Position numbers and translations under genes: made by a program. 64,000 bases of DNA, taken from contig NC_013895.2 of the NCBI RefSeq assembly GCF_000025225.2, forward strand, positions 868,001 through 932,000, read 5' to 3'. The notes beneath the pieces were generated by a model. It searched no databases and was not told the DNA's origin. It was given only the letters and a program-made list of their open reading frames with translations. Origin of the DNA: Mageeibacillus indolicus UPII9-5 (lineage in GTDB: Bacteria; Bacillota; Clostridia; Saccharofermentanales; Fastidiosipilaceae). Below, one piece after another: positions 9,509 to 18,324 of the stretch (the stretch's first letter is position 1; every line of letters begins with the position of its first letter).

Positions 9509-9538
9509 ACAAAATTATTATTTTGTTTATGTGAGAGG
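9497..9538. repeat. perfect 19-bp inverted repeat spanning the radC stop codon
   Basis: Arms 9497-9515 and 9520-9538 are exact reverse complements with a four-base TATT loop. The left arm contains the radC stop (9506-9508). It lies between the convergent genes radC and asd. No U-run follows on either strand, so it is not a textbook terminator, but it probably ends or protects radC mRNA. Confidence 0.8.
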
Positions 9539-9639
9539 TGCATTAAGAAACTATTCTTCCAATCTCATCAGTGCTAATTTTTGAATTCATTATGAAATTT
9601 GAGGAATCAGTCATCAGCCTAACGAAGAATTTTTTTGAA

Positions 9640-10725
9640 TTAGCTTATATATCCCAAGTAAATCAGCAATTCAGCGGTAAGAACGGCTCCGCCCGCGGCC
9701 CCTCGCAAAGTGTTATGAGATAAGCAAGTGAATTTATAATCCATAATATTGTCTTCACGTAATCTGCCTAAACTTATTCCCATACCGGCATATAAGCCAC
9801 TATCAAGACGCGGCTGTGGCCGATCATTTTCTTGGTGATAAGTTAAAAACTTGACCGGAGCGGATGGCAAATTATATGACTTAATAGGCGTATGATAATT
9901 TTCCCAAGCAGAAATGATTTGTTCAAGCGATGGCCGTTCTGCAAATTTGACTGCAACCGAAGCAGTATGCCCTTCCTGCACTGCTACCCGATAACACTGA
10001 GCCGAAATAATAGGTTTTTCAGCCGGTATAATATGATCAGACGTATCTTGGGCCAGTTTACCCCAAATTTTTAGCGGCTCACGTTCACTTTTTTCCTCTT
10101 CGCCTGGAATGTAAGGAATTAAATTATTATTCATTTCAGGCCAATCAGTGAAGGTTTTGCCGGCCCCGGATATAGCTTGATATGTCGAAACCATAAGTTG
10201 TTGCGGTCTAAACTCCAGCAAAGGCGTAAGAGCAGGCACATAAGTTTGGATAGAGCAATTTGGCTTACATACGATAAATCCCCGTTTAGTGCCCAAACGG
10301 CGGCGTTGAACCTGAATCAAACGTGAATGCTGCGGGTTTATCTCCGGGATAAGCATTGGTACGTCCATCTGCCAACGATTGGCCGAGTTGTTGGAAATAA
10401 CCGGCAACTCTAATTTGGCAATATTCTCTTCCAGTTTTATCAATTCATCTTTAGGCATATCAACAGCACAAAATACCAAATCAAGTTCATCTGCCATCGA
10501 GGCTATGTCAGCTGTATTATGCACAACTAATTCCCGACACATCTCTGGGATAGATTCAGAAAGTTTCCAACGTCCGCTAACAGCTTGTTCGTAAGTTAAT
10601 CCGGCTGATTTTTTCGAGGCAAATAAAGCCGATAGTTCAAACCAAGGATGTCCGTCAAGTAATGTCACAAAACGCTGCCCGACATAGCCTGTTGCCCCGA
10701 TAATACCTGCTTTAAACTTTTTCAT
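9640..10725 (-). CDS. asd: aspartate-semialdehyde dehydrogenase
   Basis: Converts aspartyl phosphate to aspartate semialdehyde with NADPH, at the branch to lysine/diaminopimelate, threonine and methionine. At 361 residues it shows the N-terminal Rossmann motif GIIGATGYVGQRF, the catalytic cysteine region CKPNCSIQT and the active-site histidine in EGHTASVAV. Length and motif spacing fit the archaeal/fungal-type subclass rather than the E. coli type. ATG with GCGGAGG upstream. It is divergent from the recombinase gene. Confidence 0.95.
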   Translation of the reverse strand: MKKFKAGIIGATGYVGQRFVTLLDGHPWFELSALFASKKSAGLTYEQAVSGRWKLSESIPEMCRELVVHNTADIASMADELDLVFCAVDMPKDELIKLEENIAKLELPVISNNSANRWQMDVPMLIPEINPQHSRLIQVQRRRLGTKRGFIVCKPNCSIQTYVPALTPLLEFRPQQLMVSTYQAISGAGKTFTDWPEMNNNLIPYIPGEEEKSEREPLKIWGKLAQDTSDHIIPAEKPIISAQCYRVAVQEGHTASVAVKFAERPSLEQIISAWENYHTPIKSYNLPSAPVKFLTYHQENDRPQPRLDSGLYAGMGISLGRLREDNIMDYKFTCLSHNTLRGAAGGAVLTAELLIYLGYIS

Positions 10726-10749
10726 AATTTTACCTCCGCTAAACTTTAC

Positions 10750-10784
10750 TTCTCAATTCTAGCATAAAAAGCTATAATATTATA
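10750..10784. promoter_or_regulatory. candidate divergent promoter region of asd and the recombinase
   Basis: TTCTCA (10750-10755), 17 bases and TATAAT (10773-10778) read toward the recombinase. The -10 is part of the palindrome TATAATATTATA (10773-10784), which gives a second TATAAT on the minus strand toward asd, with no clear -35 there. Confidence 0.45.
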
Positions 10785-10826
10785 AGCGTAATGGATTAAT
10801 ATCATTAATATTAAGGGGTTAGCGTT

Positions 10827-11927
10827 TTGAAAGAATCAAACAGCATTTTATCGGCAGACGAGCTACGTTTGCCAACTAATCCGACAATTCAATCGAGTAA
10901 GACAGCAGCTGAACGGAAAGATTGTAAAAATGCAACTGTACAGGTAGATTTCCCGGCCCTTACGGACTTTTTAGCTTATCTTTCCGGTATCAAAGGTCGC
11001 TCGGCTCTAACGATAAAAGAATACCATTATGACTTAGTTTTGTTTTTTCGTTATTATAAGATTTTACAAAAGCGCGTCCCGCATGACCTCGATTTCCGGG
11101 CAATACCGCTTGATGACATTACTGAAGCCGATTTAAATCAGATTGATTTAAAGATACTTTATTCTTTTATAGGCTGGTTGGCCAACGAAAAAAAGGCTTC
11201 AACAGCGAATCGCAGTCGTAAAATAGCTACTTTACGCAGCTTTTTTAAATATCATCATACAAAAACACGTTTAATCAAGGAAAATCCGGCCGCAGAACTG
11301 GAAAGTCCTAAACAGCTGAAGAAGCAACCACGTTATCTGGAAGTTGAAGAAAGCAAGCAGTTACTGCAAACCGTTGCTCAAGCGAATTCCAATTTTTCCC
11401 AACGTGACTACTGTATTCTTACACTGTTTTTAAACTGCGGATTACGTTTAGCCGAATTATGTGGAATAAATTTGGGCGATATCGGCGAAGACACCTTGCG
11501 CGTGCTCGGCAAAGGTGGAAAAGAACGTACAGTTTATCTTAATGGAGCTTGTATCGCAGCTTTGAATGCCTATTTGCCGGAGCGCAAACAACAAAAAAAC
11601 AGTTTTAATTCAGCAGAGAAAAAGCAGGCTGAAACGCCACTGTTCATAAGCCGGCAAGGTAATCGCATATCTCATCCAGCAGTTCAGCTTTTAGTAAGAA
11701 AATATATAATTTTGGCCGGTTTGGATCCGCATAAATATACGCCACACAAGCTTCGGCACACCGCCGCAACGCTTATGTATAAATATGGTCACGTAGACAT
11801 AAGAATGTTACAACAAATTTTAGGGCACAGTTCAGTAGCTACAACAGAAATATATACGCATCTCGATGCCGACAGTCTACATAATGCCGTAGAAAAAAAT
11901 CCGTTAGCCGATGAACGTAGCTGCTGA
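10827..11927 (+). CDS. Xer-type tyrosine recombinase
   Basis: 366-residue site-specific recombinase with a SAM-like core-binding domain (about 50-170) and a catalytic domain carrying the full active set: Arg207 (GLRLAEL), Lys in GKGGKERTV, His307 and Arg310 (HKLRHTAAT), His334 (LGHSS) and nucleophile Tyr343 (IYTHL). This matches XerC/XerD-like enzymes that resolve chromosome dimers. The start is TTG 10827 with AAGGGG upstream. About 45 residues precede the core domain, a longer N-terminus than usual. No integrated element or attachment-site pair is visible nearby, so a housekeeping role is more likely than a phage integrase. Confidence 0.9.
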   Translation: MKESNSILSADELRLPTNPTIQSSKTAAERKDCKNATVQVDFPALTDFLAYLSGIKGRSALTIKEYHYDLVLFFRYYKILQKRVPHDLDFRAIPLDDITEADLNQIDLKILYSFIGWLANEKKASTANRSRKIATLRSFFKYHHTKTRLIKENPAAELESPKQLKKQPRYLEVEESKQLLQTVAQANSNFSQRDYCILTLFLNCGLRLAELCGINLGDIGEDTLRVLGKGGKERTVYLNGACIAALNAYLPERKQQKNSFNSAEKKQAETPLFISRQGNRISHPAVQLLVRKYIILAGLDPHKYTPHKLRHTAATLMYKYGHVDIRMLQQILGHSSVATTEIYTHLDADSLHNAVEKNPLADERSC

Positions 11928-11958
11928 CTTTGATGCATGTGTAAATACTTAGCAATTT

Positions 11959-12183
11959 TTAGAAACTAAATCCTAAAGTTTTGAAAATTTCAGCCAATAA
12001 TGATATAGGTCGTATCCATATCCACAACGCTACGATGGCCGCAATCACAATTATTATAGTAACAACATGGCTTGCCTTATTCTTGTTACTCATCCTGCGA
12101 TATTTGTCTTCAACGCGTGACGCTGTAGTATATCCCTTAAGACGGTAACGTTTATTTTGATAACGGGTGCGTAAAAGTGACAT
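11959..12183 (-). CDS. small basic single-pass membrane protein, unknown
   Basis: 74 residues. The N-terminal half is strongly basic (RTRYQNKRYRLKG, KYRRMSNKNK) and is followed by one membrane segment, VVTIIIVIAAIVALWIWI. The start is the second ATG of the frame: it has GGAGG five bases upstream, while the first ATG (12195) has no site. It is the last gene after miaA and the Hfq-like gene on the minus strand. I do not recognise a family. The basic face could bind nucleic acid or phospholipid, but that is a guess. Confidence 0.7.
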   Translation of the reverse strand: MSLLRTRYQNKRYRLKGYTTASRVEDKYRRMSNKNKASHVVTIIIVIAAIVALWIWIRPISLLAEIFKTLGFSF

Positions 12184-12306
12184 TTTGTCCTCCATTTCAG
12201 CATACAGAAATAATAGCTTTGCAGAAGCTTTGCAGATATCATGGCTAAATATTATATCATATTAACCCCTGTTAATTAATACAACAGATGAGTTTCTTTA
12301 TAATAT

Positions 12307-12603
12307 TTAATAAAATTCAGCCGACAAAATTATCCCAGAAATATTGCTCAAAGCGATAAATTTTAGTCGATTTCCAGTTAATATCAATAAAGCCCATTTA
12401 TCCATAGAGGTAATGTATCCGTGCACTTCCCGGTGATCTGTGAGTCGTAAAGTCGCTTGTATTTTGCTCTTACATGCATATTTAGCCGCATTTTCTATCC
12501 GCTCGTATGCTCGGCGGTTTTTCAATGCAATTTTGTTTAAGCTTTTGTCAATTGACTCGAGGCTTAATTTACCGTAACCGTAACTATAACTGTATGAATG
12601 CAT
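12307..12603 (-). CDS. divergent Hfq-like Sm-fold protein
   Basis: 98 residues. Residues about 47-95 fit an Sm fold: LRLTDHREVHGYITSMDKW matches the Sm1 pattern (G in the second strand, D before the turn) and FIALSNISGIIL matches Sm2. The gene follows miaA in the order mutS-mutL-miaA-hfq known from many bacteria, which is the strongest argument. The Hfq YKH RNA-contact motif is replaced by IAL, and a tyrosine/serine-rich N-terminal tail (HSYSYSYGYGK) replaces the usual short N-terminus. The ATG has AAAGGAG at good spacing. It is either a fast-evolving Hfq or an Sm-like protein that has lost the usual RNA surface. Confidence 0.6.
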   Translation of the reverse strand: MHSYSYSYGYGKLSLESIDKSLNKIALKNRRAYERIENAAKYACKSKIQATLRLTDHREVHGYITSMDKWALLILTGNRLKFIALSNISGIILSAEFY

Positions 12604-12670
12604 ATCAATTTCTCCTTTTCGTATCAGCTATATAATAAGTTTAGCCGAGGGTAAGAAATTTGTCAGCAAA

Positions 12671-13642
12671 TTATTCTGTTTTTCGGCCTCGTAAAATAAA
12701 TTTGATTTCCTCTATTCTTTCACCGGTAGAAGTGCCGTTTAGCCAATAAACATAGGATTTTCCACGCAATAAGCTTAGTTGACGTTTGGCGTAATTACGC
12801 GAATTTTGTCGAATTTTGTCGACTACTTTATCTCGATCCGCCGGTTGATTTTCGTCGGATCTATCGAAATATGGCAGCCACTCTTTATAACCGATAGCAA
12901 CAGTAAAAGCAGCATCTGGTTCAGGATAAGTTTGCCTAATTTGCCTAGCTTCAGCTTCCAGTCCGGCAGCTATCATCAAATCCACCCTATGATTAATGCG
13001 TTCATACAAGTATTGACGGGGTAAATTGCAGGCGAAAACCAAATATTCACGCTCAGGACCATTTATACGTGAACGAATATTTATTTCTGTAGGCGTCAAA
13101 CCGGTCTGCTGCCAAACTTCTAAAGCGCGTACAATCCTTTTTCGATCACGTGGTGCTAATTTGGCAGCTGCAAGCTGGTCAAACTCGGCAATTTTAAGCA
13201 GCATCGCCTCCCCGCCCAACCGTTCATACTCTTGCTCCAAATGCAAGCGCAAAGAACGGTCTGCGGGGACTGATATAAATTGTAATCCCTCCGCCAAAGC
13301 CGAGATATATTGACCTGTGCCGCCGCAAAATATAGGAATTTTCCCCATTGCAATAACTTCTGCCGCTGTACGCCTTGCCAAATCGACATAATCACTTACA
13401 TTATAAATAGAATTAGGTTCTCGGATATCAAATAGGCGATGTGGTACAGTAGCTCGGTCTGCCGCCGTAGGTTTAGCTGTACCTATATCCATGCCTCGGT
13501 ATATTTGCATTGAGTCACAGCAAATAATAATGCCGTTCATTTCATCTGCCAGTTGCATTGCCAAATCTGATTTGCCAGATGCTGTAGGGCCAGTTATAAT
13601 TATGGCAAAATCATCTCGTTTATTGTTAGCATTCATACTCAT
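12671..13642 (-). CDS. miaA: tRNA dimethylallyltransferase
   Basis: Adds the dimethylallyl group to A37 of tRNAs reading UNN codons. At 323 residues it has the P-loop GPTASGKSDLA, the DSMQIYRGMDIGTAKP motif and GGTGQYISAL, all classical MiaA. It starts three bases after the mutL stop, with no clear ribosome site, so translation is probably coupled to mutL. A second ATG two codons in is an alternative start. MiaB, which acts on the product of MiaA, is encoded in the same operon. Confidence 0.96.
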   Translation of the reverse strand: MSMNANNKRDDFAIIITGPTASGKSDLAMQLADEMNGIIICCDSMQIYRGMDIGTAKPTAADRATVPHRLFDIREPNSIYNVSDYVDLARRTAAEVIAMGKIPIFCGGTGQYISALAEGLQFISVPADRSLRLHLEQEYERLGGEAMLLKIAEFDQLAAAKLAPRDRKRIVRALEVWQQTGLTPTEINIRSRINGPEREYLVFACNLPRQYLYERINHRVDLMIAAGLEAEARQIRQTYPEPDAAFTVAIGYKEWLPYFDRSDENQPADRDKVVDKIRQNSRNYAKRQLSLLRGKSYVYWLNGTSTGERIEEIKFILRGRKTE

Positions 13643-13645
13643 ATT

Positions 13646-15679
13646 TTATATTATCCGTTTAAATCGTTTTTCTAATTCTTGCTTGCTTAGGCGAATTATA
13701 ACCGGGCGGCCATGCGGACAATTATACGGTTGTTTCAAAGCGGCCAGCTCTTGTAACAGTGTTTTTATTTCGTCTTCAGTTAGTGGGTCATTACCTTTAA
13801 TTGCGGCTTTACATGCTACAGTTGCTATAAATCCGTAAAGCTGGTGTTCCGGCCAGGTCTTATCATTGGGCTTAACCTCGTCACGTAAATAATCCAACAC
13901 GGCTTCAAATGCTTCAGTGGGGTTATTGGTGAGGAGGCAGGCTGGAACAGTGCGTAAAATCAAGCTTTCTCCATCAAATTCATCAAATTCATAGCCTAAA
14001 TCAGCTAGATCATTTCGAAAATTAAGTGCCATACGTTTGTCGTCAAGATTCAGGCGGATCGGCACGGGTATCAATGTCTGCAAACGCAGCTCGCGCTCGT
14101 TAAGCTGTTGCATAAATCGTTCAAAGAGAACCTTTTCGTGAGCGGCATGCTGATCGACAAGCCAAAGTTCTTCATGGTCAGCCAAAATAATATATGTGTT
14201 GAATACTTGGCCTACCAAAGGCAAGAAAGGAAGTCGGGAAGCAACATCTTTGGTATCGACTCCTATGATTGTGCCGCCCTCTCCCGTTCTTGCACTTACG
14301 TCAGCAATTGCTATTTCGCTCTCGGGTTTAGGCTCAGTTCCGAGCTTACGTCCAGCCTCGGGGTTAAGCTCAGTTTCGGACTCCCTTCCGGCCACAGTTT
14401 CACAAACGGCATCGCTTCCCAAGCCAACACCCATCGCTTCACCTTCATTTTGGCCTTGCGTTGCCGCGTGCGTTGCTGCGTGCCCGTCTCCGTCAGCGTC
14501 GATTGCGGCAAAAGGTTCATTAAGAGCCACATTCTCAAATGATTTATTTACCGGATAATTGGCTGCCGGCCTTTGGGCAACACAAGAATCGATAGAGTCC
14601 GGTAAAGTTGTTCCACCCCTATTTTCCTTACCGGCCGACTCAGGTTTAGTTCGATCCGACCAATCGCCTGGCGGAAGAACATCTTCAGCTAAAGCAGATT
14701 TTATAGTGTGATAGACAGAATTAAATACTGTACCTGAATTCCAAAATCTCACTTCTGACTTTTGCGGATGAACATTAATATCAACTAAATATGGCGGCAA
14801 ATTAAGTTTTATTATAACAACTGGATATTTACCTTTCATGAGCCGATCTCGATAGGCTTCATCAATCGCCTTAGTCACCGCGATATCATGCACCGGACGA
14901 TTATTGACAAAAACTAGTTGACTTGCTCGCGAACTGCGAGCCGCTCCAGGTTGCCCAATCAAACCACTTACCTTAACGGGTGAATTATCCGCCATATCCA
15001 ATTCCGGTAAAGCAATCAATTCACTTGCTGTCTGTTTGCCGAATAACGAAAAAACCACGCTAGGCAGATCATTATTTCCGGGCGTATGCAGTAAAATTCG
15101 TTCCGGAGTAGACAATAAAAAAGAAACATCAGGTCGAGCTAAAGCTAATTTTTGAACTATATCAATAATTTTATTTAATTCAGTTGAATCTTTTTTCAAG
15201 AATTTAAACCGAGCCGGTGTATTAAAAAACAGATCTTCGACAGTTATACATGTACCTATAGGAGCCCCTACAGGTGTGATTTCAGACCATTTTCCACCGT
15301 CAACCTGTAAAGTTACTGCACTCGGAGCATCGGCCGTTCTGGTGATCAGGTTAACCTTAGCAACAGCAGCAATCGATGCCAAGGCTTCGCCTCTAAAACC
15401 CATTGTGTCTAGATTATCCAAGTCCGATATAACGGAAAGTTTACTGGTTGCATGTGGCAAAAAAGCCAATTTTGCGTCTTCACCAGTCATTCCACAGCCA
15501 TCGTCCAAAACTTGTAAATACGAATTCCCGCCATTTTTTATTGTTATTTTAATATTTCCGGCACCCGCGTCCAAAGCATTCTCACACAATTCCTTGACCA
15601 CAGAAGCTGGACGCTCAACCACTTCACCGGCGGCAATGCTGTTGGCTGTTTGAACGTCCAAAACTTTTATTTTATTCAT
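13646..15679 (-). CDS. mutL: DNA mismatch repair protein MutL (endonuclease type)
   Basis: 677 residues. The N-terminal GHKL ATPase domain shows IAAGEVVERPASVVKEL, DDGCGM and GFRGEAL. The C-terminal domain carries the nicking motif DQHAAHEKVLFERF (DQHA-x2-E-x4-E) plus ACKAAIKG and CPHGRP, so this MutL cuts DNA itself, as in bacteria without MutH. An acidic, low-complexity linker joins the domains near residues 380-475 and holds short degenerate repeats. The start is ATG 15679, with GGGGTAAG upstream; an in-frame TTG six codons earlier overlaps the mutS stop and is less likely. Confidence 0.97.
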   Translation of the reverse strand: MNKIKVLDVQTANSIAAGEVVERPASVVKELCENALDAGAGNIKITIKNGGNSYLQVLDDGCGMTGEDAKLAFLPHATSKLSVISDLDNLDTMGFRGEALASIAAVAKVNLITRTADAPSAVTLQVDGGKWSEITPVGAPIGTCITVEDLFFNTPARFKFLKKDSTELNKIIDIVQKLALARPDVSFLLSTPERILLHTPGNNDLPSVVFSLFGKQTASELIALPELDMADNSPVKVSGLIGQPGAARSSRASQLVFVNNRPVHDIAVTKAIDEAYRDRLMKGKYPVVIIKLNLPPYLVDINVHPQKSEVRFWNSGTVFNSVYHTIKSALAEDVLPPGDWSDRTKPESAGKENRGGTTLPDSIDSCVAQRPAANYPVNKSFENVALNEPFAAIDADGDGHAATHAATQGQNEGEAMGVGLGSDAVCETVAGRESETELNPEAGRKLGTEPKPESEIAIADVSARTGEGGTIIGVDTKDVASRLPFLPLVGQVFNTYIILADHEELWLVDQHAAHEKVLFERFMQQLNERELRLQTLIPVPIRLNLDDKRMALNFRNDLADLGYEFDEFDGESLILRTVPACLLTNNPTEAFEAVLDYLRDEVKPNDKTWPEHQLYGFIATVACKAAIKGNDPLTEDEIKTLLQELAALKQPYNCPHGRPVIIRLSKQELEKRFKRII

Positions 15680-15693
15680 ACTCTTACCCCGTT

Positions 15694-18324
15694 TCAAAGC
15701 TGAATTTTGGCGGCCTTGCCGATATATTCGTTTAATAAATGAAAGGCGTCTAAAGGAGAAAGTTGCTGTATGTCTAAATTCTTCAATTCTTTTACGAGCT
15801 CTTTCATAGCTGGATCAATGCTGCCCTGTGAATTGAAAATGGCTATTTGCCCAGATAAAGGTATCTCTTTGCGGAACTTCAGCCTCGTCCGACCAGCATT
15901 ATTCTTTTCCAAAAGCTTCAGCAACTCATTTGCTCGTTCAACCACATTTTTCGGCACCCCGGCCAAGCGTGCTACTTCAATACCGAAAGAATCATCCGAG
16001 CCACCGCGTTCGATTTGATGTAGAAAAATTATTTCTTCACCCCGACGTTCAACAGCGACATGATAATTTATAACATTAGGCAGGATATCCTCCATCTCAA
16101 CCAATTCGTGATAATGTGTAGAAAATAATGTACGCGCTTGAATTCCATCTTTGCCTGTCAATGTTTCAATAACTGCCGACGCTATTGCCAATCCATCATA
16201 AGTGCTTGTACCACGGCCAATTTCGTCCATGATCAGCAAACTACGTTTGGTTGCTTTGGCAAGAATCGTCGCCACCTCATGCATTTCGACCATAAAAGTA
16301 GATTGTCCTGCCGTCAAGTCGTCCGAAGCACCGATCCTAGTGTATATTGCGTCGACTATACCTATTTCAGCCTTCGCTGCCGGTACAAAACTTCCCATTT
16401 GCGCCATTATTACAATTAAGGCAGTTTGACGCATAAATGTAGACTTCCCGGCCATATTGGGGCCAGTGAGCAAAAGTAATGATTTGTCATCAGGTAAAAT
16501 CAAATCGTTGGGAACGAACCTTCCTTTCTCAACAAATTGCTCAACCACTGGATGGCGTCCTGCTATTATATGCAATTTGCGGTCAACATAAATATCAGGT
16601 CGGACAAAATTATATTTGTCCGCGGCCTCGGCCAAGGCTGCCAAAGAATCAAGATAAGCCAGATTCGCCGCTGTTTCTAATAAATCATGGCCAAAGTCAG
16701 CCGCCATTTCACGCAATTCGGTAAACAAGGAATATTCAAGCTGCAATAATTTTTGCTGGGCACCTAGAACTTTTTCTTCCAAACTTTTAAGTTCATCAGT
16801 TATATATCGTTCTCCGTTGGCCAAGGTCTGCTTACGGAGGTAATCAGCCGGAACTTTTTCAAGATTGCTTTTACTTATTTCAATATAGTAGCCGAATACT
16901 CTGTTATAGCCGATTTTTAAATTGCGTATACCTGACCTGTCTCTTTCCCGTTGTTCAAGCTGCAATATCCAAGAACGACCATTCGCTGAGGCCTGACGTA
17001 ATTCATCACAGCTTGCGTTATAACCATCTTTGATTATACCGCCTTCCTTGGGCGAGAGCGGCGGACGTTCAACCAGAGCTTTATCCAAAACGAGACGAAG
17101 ATGGTCGAAACAATTGATTTCGGTAAACAAACTTTTCAAGAGTGGATTTTTAAATCTTTCCGCCAAATTAAGCAGAGCCGGCAGTTTGTCTAAAGTTGAA
17201 CGCAGATTGCCAAGATCTCGCGGACCGGCAGTATAGTTCAATATTTTTGTCGTCAGTCGTTCCAAATCCTGCATGCCGCGCAAAATTTCACGCAGTTCCT
17301 GCCTTAGGATAAACCCTTCCTTTAATTCTTGTACTGCTGCCAGTCGTTCATCAATTTCGACTTTGTTAAGCAAAGGTTGCTCCAATAGTTTTCGAAGCAT
17401 ACGACTGCCCATAGCTGTTTCCGCACAGTCTAAAAGTCCCAGCAAAGAACCGCGCTTACTTCCGGATGCCATGGATTCAGTAAGTTCTAAATTGCGTCTG
17501 GCAACGTTGTCCAAGAATAAAAAGTCTTGCCTTTGATAAAGTTTAGCCGGTTGTAAGGCTGAGGCCGGATAATTCTGTGTGCTGGCTAAGTACCAAAGCA
17601 GACCATTAACAGCTTTGCCGCATAGATCGGCCTTTCCGGCATCGGTTTCCGGCCAAAAAGCCTTAAACTTATCGGTTGCAAAAGCGTCATCCGGCAATTC
17701 CGATACCAAAACTCCCTTTTTTACCAATTCGTCTGCGACTTCAGATTCATAAAATTTAGTGTTTCCGACTACCTCGGCAGCCATAAGACGCTTGATTTCA
17801 TCGCCAACCTGATCTGCACAGTTGCCGAGCAAAAAAGACGTCGTTTGTAGTTCGTAGGTAGTAATATCAATATAAGCAAGCCCATAATATGATTTGCTTT
17901 GATAGACGGATACAAGATAATTATTTCGACCGGATTCTAGGGCTTCCCCCTCGGTCACAGTACCAGGCGTAACTATTCTTATTATTTCACGCTTAACTAA
18001 TCCCTTGGCCAAGGCAGGGTCTTCCATTTGCTCACAGATGGCTACTTTTAAGCCATTGGCGATAATTTTGGCAACATAATTGTCCACCGCATGAAACGGA
18101 ACCCCACACATGGGTGCTCGCTCTTTCTGGCCGCAATCACGTCCGGTCAAGGCAAGTTCCAGAAGTTTGGCCGCAATTAACGCGTCATCAAAAAACAGTT
18201 CGTAAAAATCGCCCAAACGAAAAAACAGCAAACAGTCCGGATGAGAACGTTTCATTTCAACATACTGCTGCATCATCGGACTCAGAGTTGCCAAATCTAT
18301 TTTGTCCAGCAAAGGAGTATCCAT
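15694..18324 (-). CDS. mutS: DNA mismatch repair protein MutS
   Basis: Recognises mispaired bases and recruits MutL. 876 residues with the mismatch-binding FYELFF motif near the N-terminus, the clamp and lever regions, and the ATPase domain with Walker A GPNMAGKSTFMRQ, Walker B LLIMDEIGRGTST and STHYHEL. I use ATG 18324, whose A is the last base of the miaB stop (TAATG) and which has GAGAGGTGG upstream; a longer version from 18342 would lie further inside miaB without its own site. The overlap implies translational coupling with miaB. Confidence 0.98.
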   Translation of the reverse strand: MDTPLLDKIDLATLSPMMQQYVEMKRSHPDCLLFFRLGDFYELFFDDALIAAKLLELALTGRDCGQKERAPMCGVPFHAVDNYVAKIIANGLKVAICEQMEDPALAKGLVKREIIRIVTPGTVTEGEALESGRNNYLVSVYQSKSYYGLAYIDITTYELQTTSFLLGNCADQVGDEIKRLMAAEVVGNTKFYESEVADELVKKGVLVSELPDDAFATDKFKAFWPETDAGKADLCGKAVNGLLWYLASTQNYPASALQPAKLYQRQDFLFLDNVARRNLELTESMASGSKRGSLLGLLDCAETAMGSRMLRKLLEQPLLNKVEIDERLAAVQELKEGFILRQELREILRGMQDLERLTTKILNYTAGPRDLGNLRSTLDKLPALLNLAERFKNPLLKSLFTEINCFDHLRLVLDKALVERPPLSPKEGGIIKDGYNASCDELRQASANGRSWILQLEQRERDRSGIRNLKIGYNRVFGYYIEISKSNLEKVPADYLRKQTLANGERYITDELKSLEEKVLGAQQKLLQLEYSLFTELREMAADFGHDLLETAANLAYLDSLAALAEAADKYNFVRPDIYVDRKLHIIAGRHPVVEQFVEKGRFVPNDLILPDDKSLLLLTGPNMAGKSTFMRQTALIVIMAQMGSFVPAAKAEIGIVDAIYTRIGASDDLTAGQSTFMVEMHEVATILAKATKRSLLIMDEIGRGTSTYDGLAIASAVIETLTGKDGIQARTLFSTHYHELVEMEDILPNVINYHVAVERRGEEIIFLHQIERGGSDDSFGIEVARLAGVPKNVVERANELLKLLEKNNAGRTRLKFRKEIPLSGQIAIFNSQGSIDPAMKELVKELKNLDIQQLSPLDAFHLLNEYIGKAAKIQL

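Noticed and set aside
9584-9600. 17-base identity AATTCATTATGAAATTT also at 48272-48288
   Set aside because: AT-rich and nearly self-complementary; one repeat of this length in 64 kb is close to chance. Both copies lie downstream of minus-strand genes, but with different spacing.
10827-11927. Recombinase as a phage or element integrase
   Set aside because: No tRNA target, attachment repeats, phage genes or change in base composition near it; context is housekeeping.
14108-14558. Long plus-strand frames opposite the MutL linker
   Set aside because: Low-complexity linker sequence is open in several frames; only the mutL frame has family motifs.
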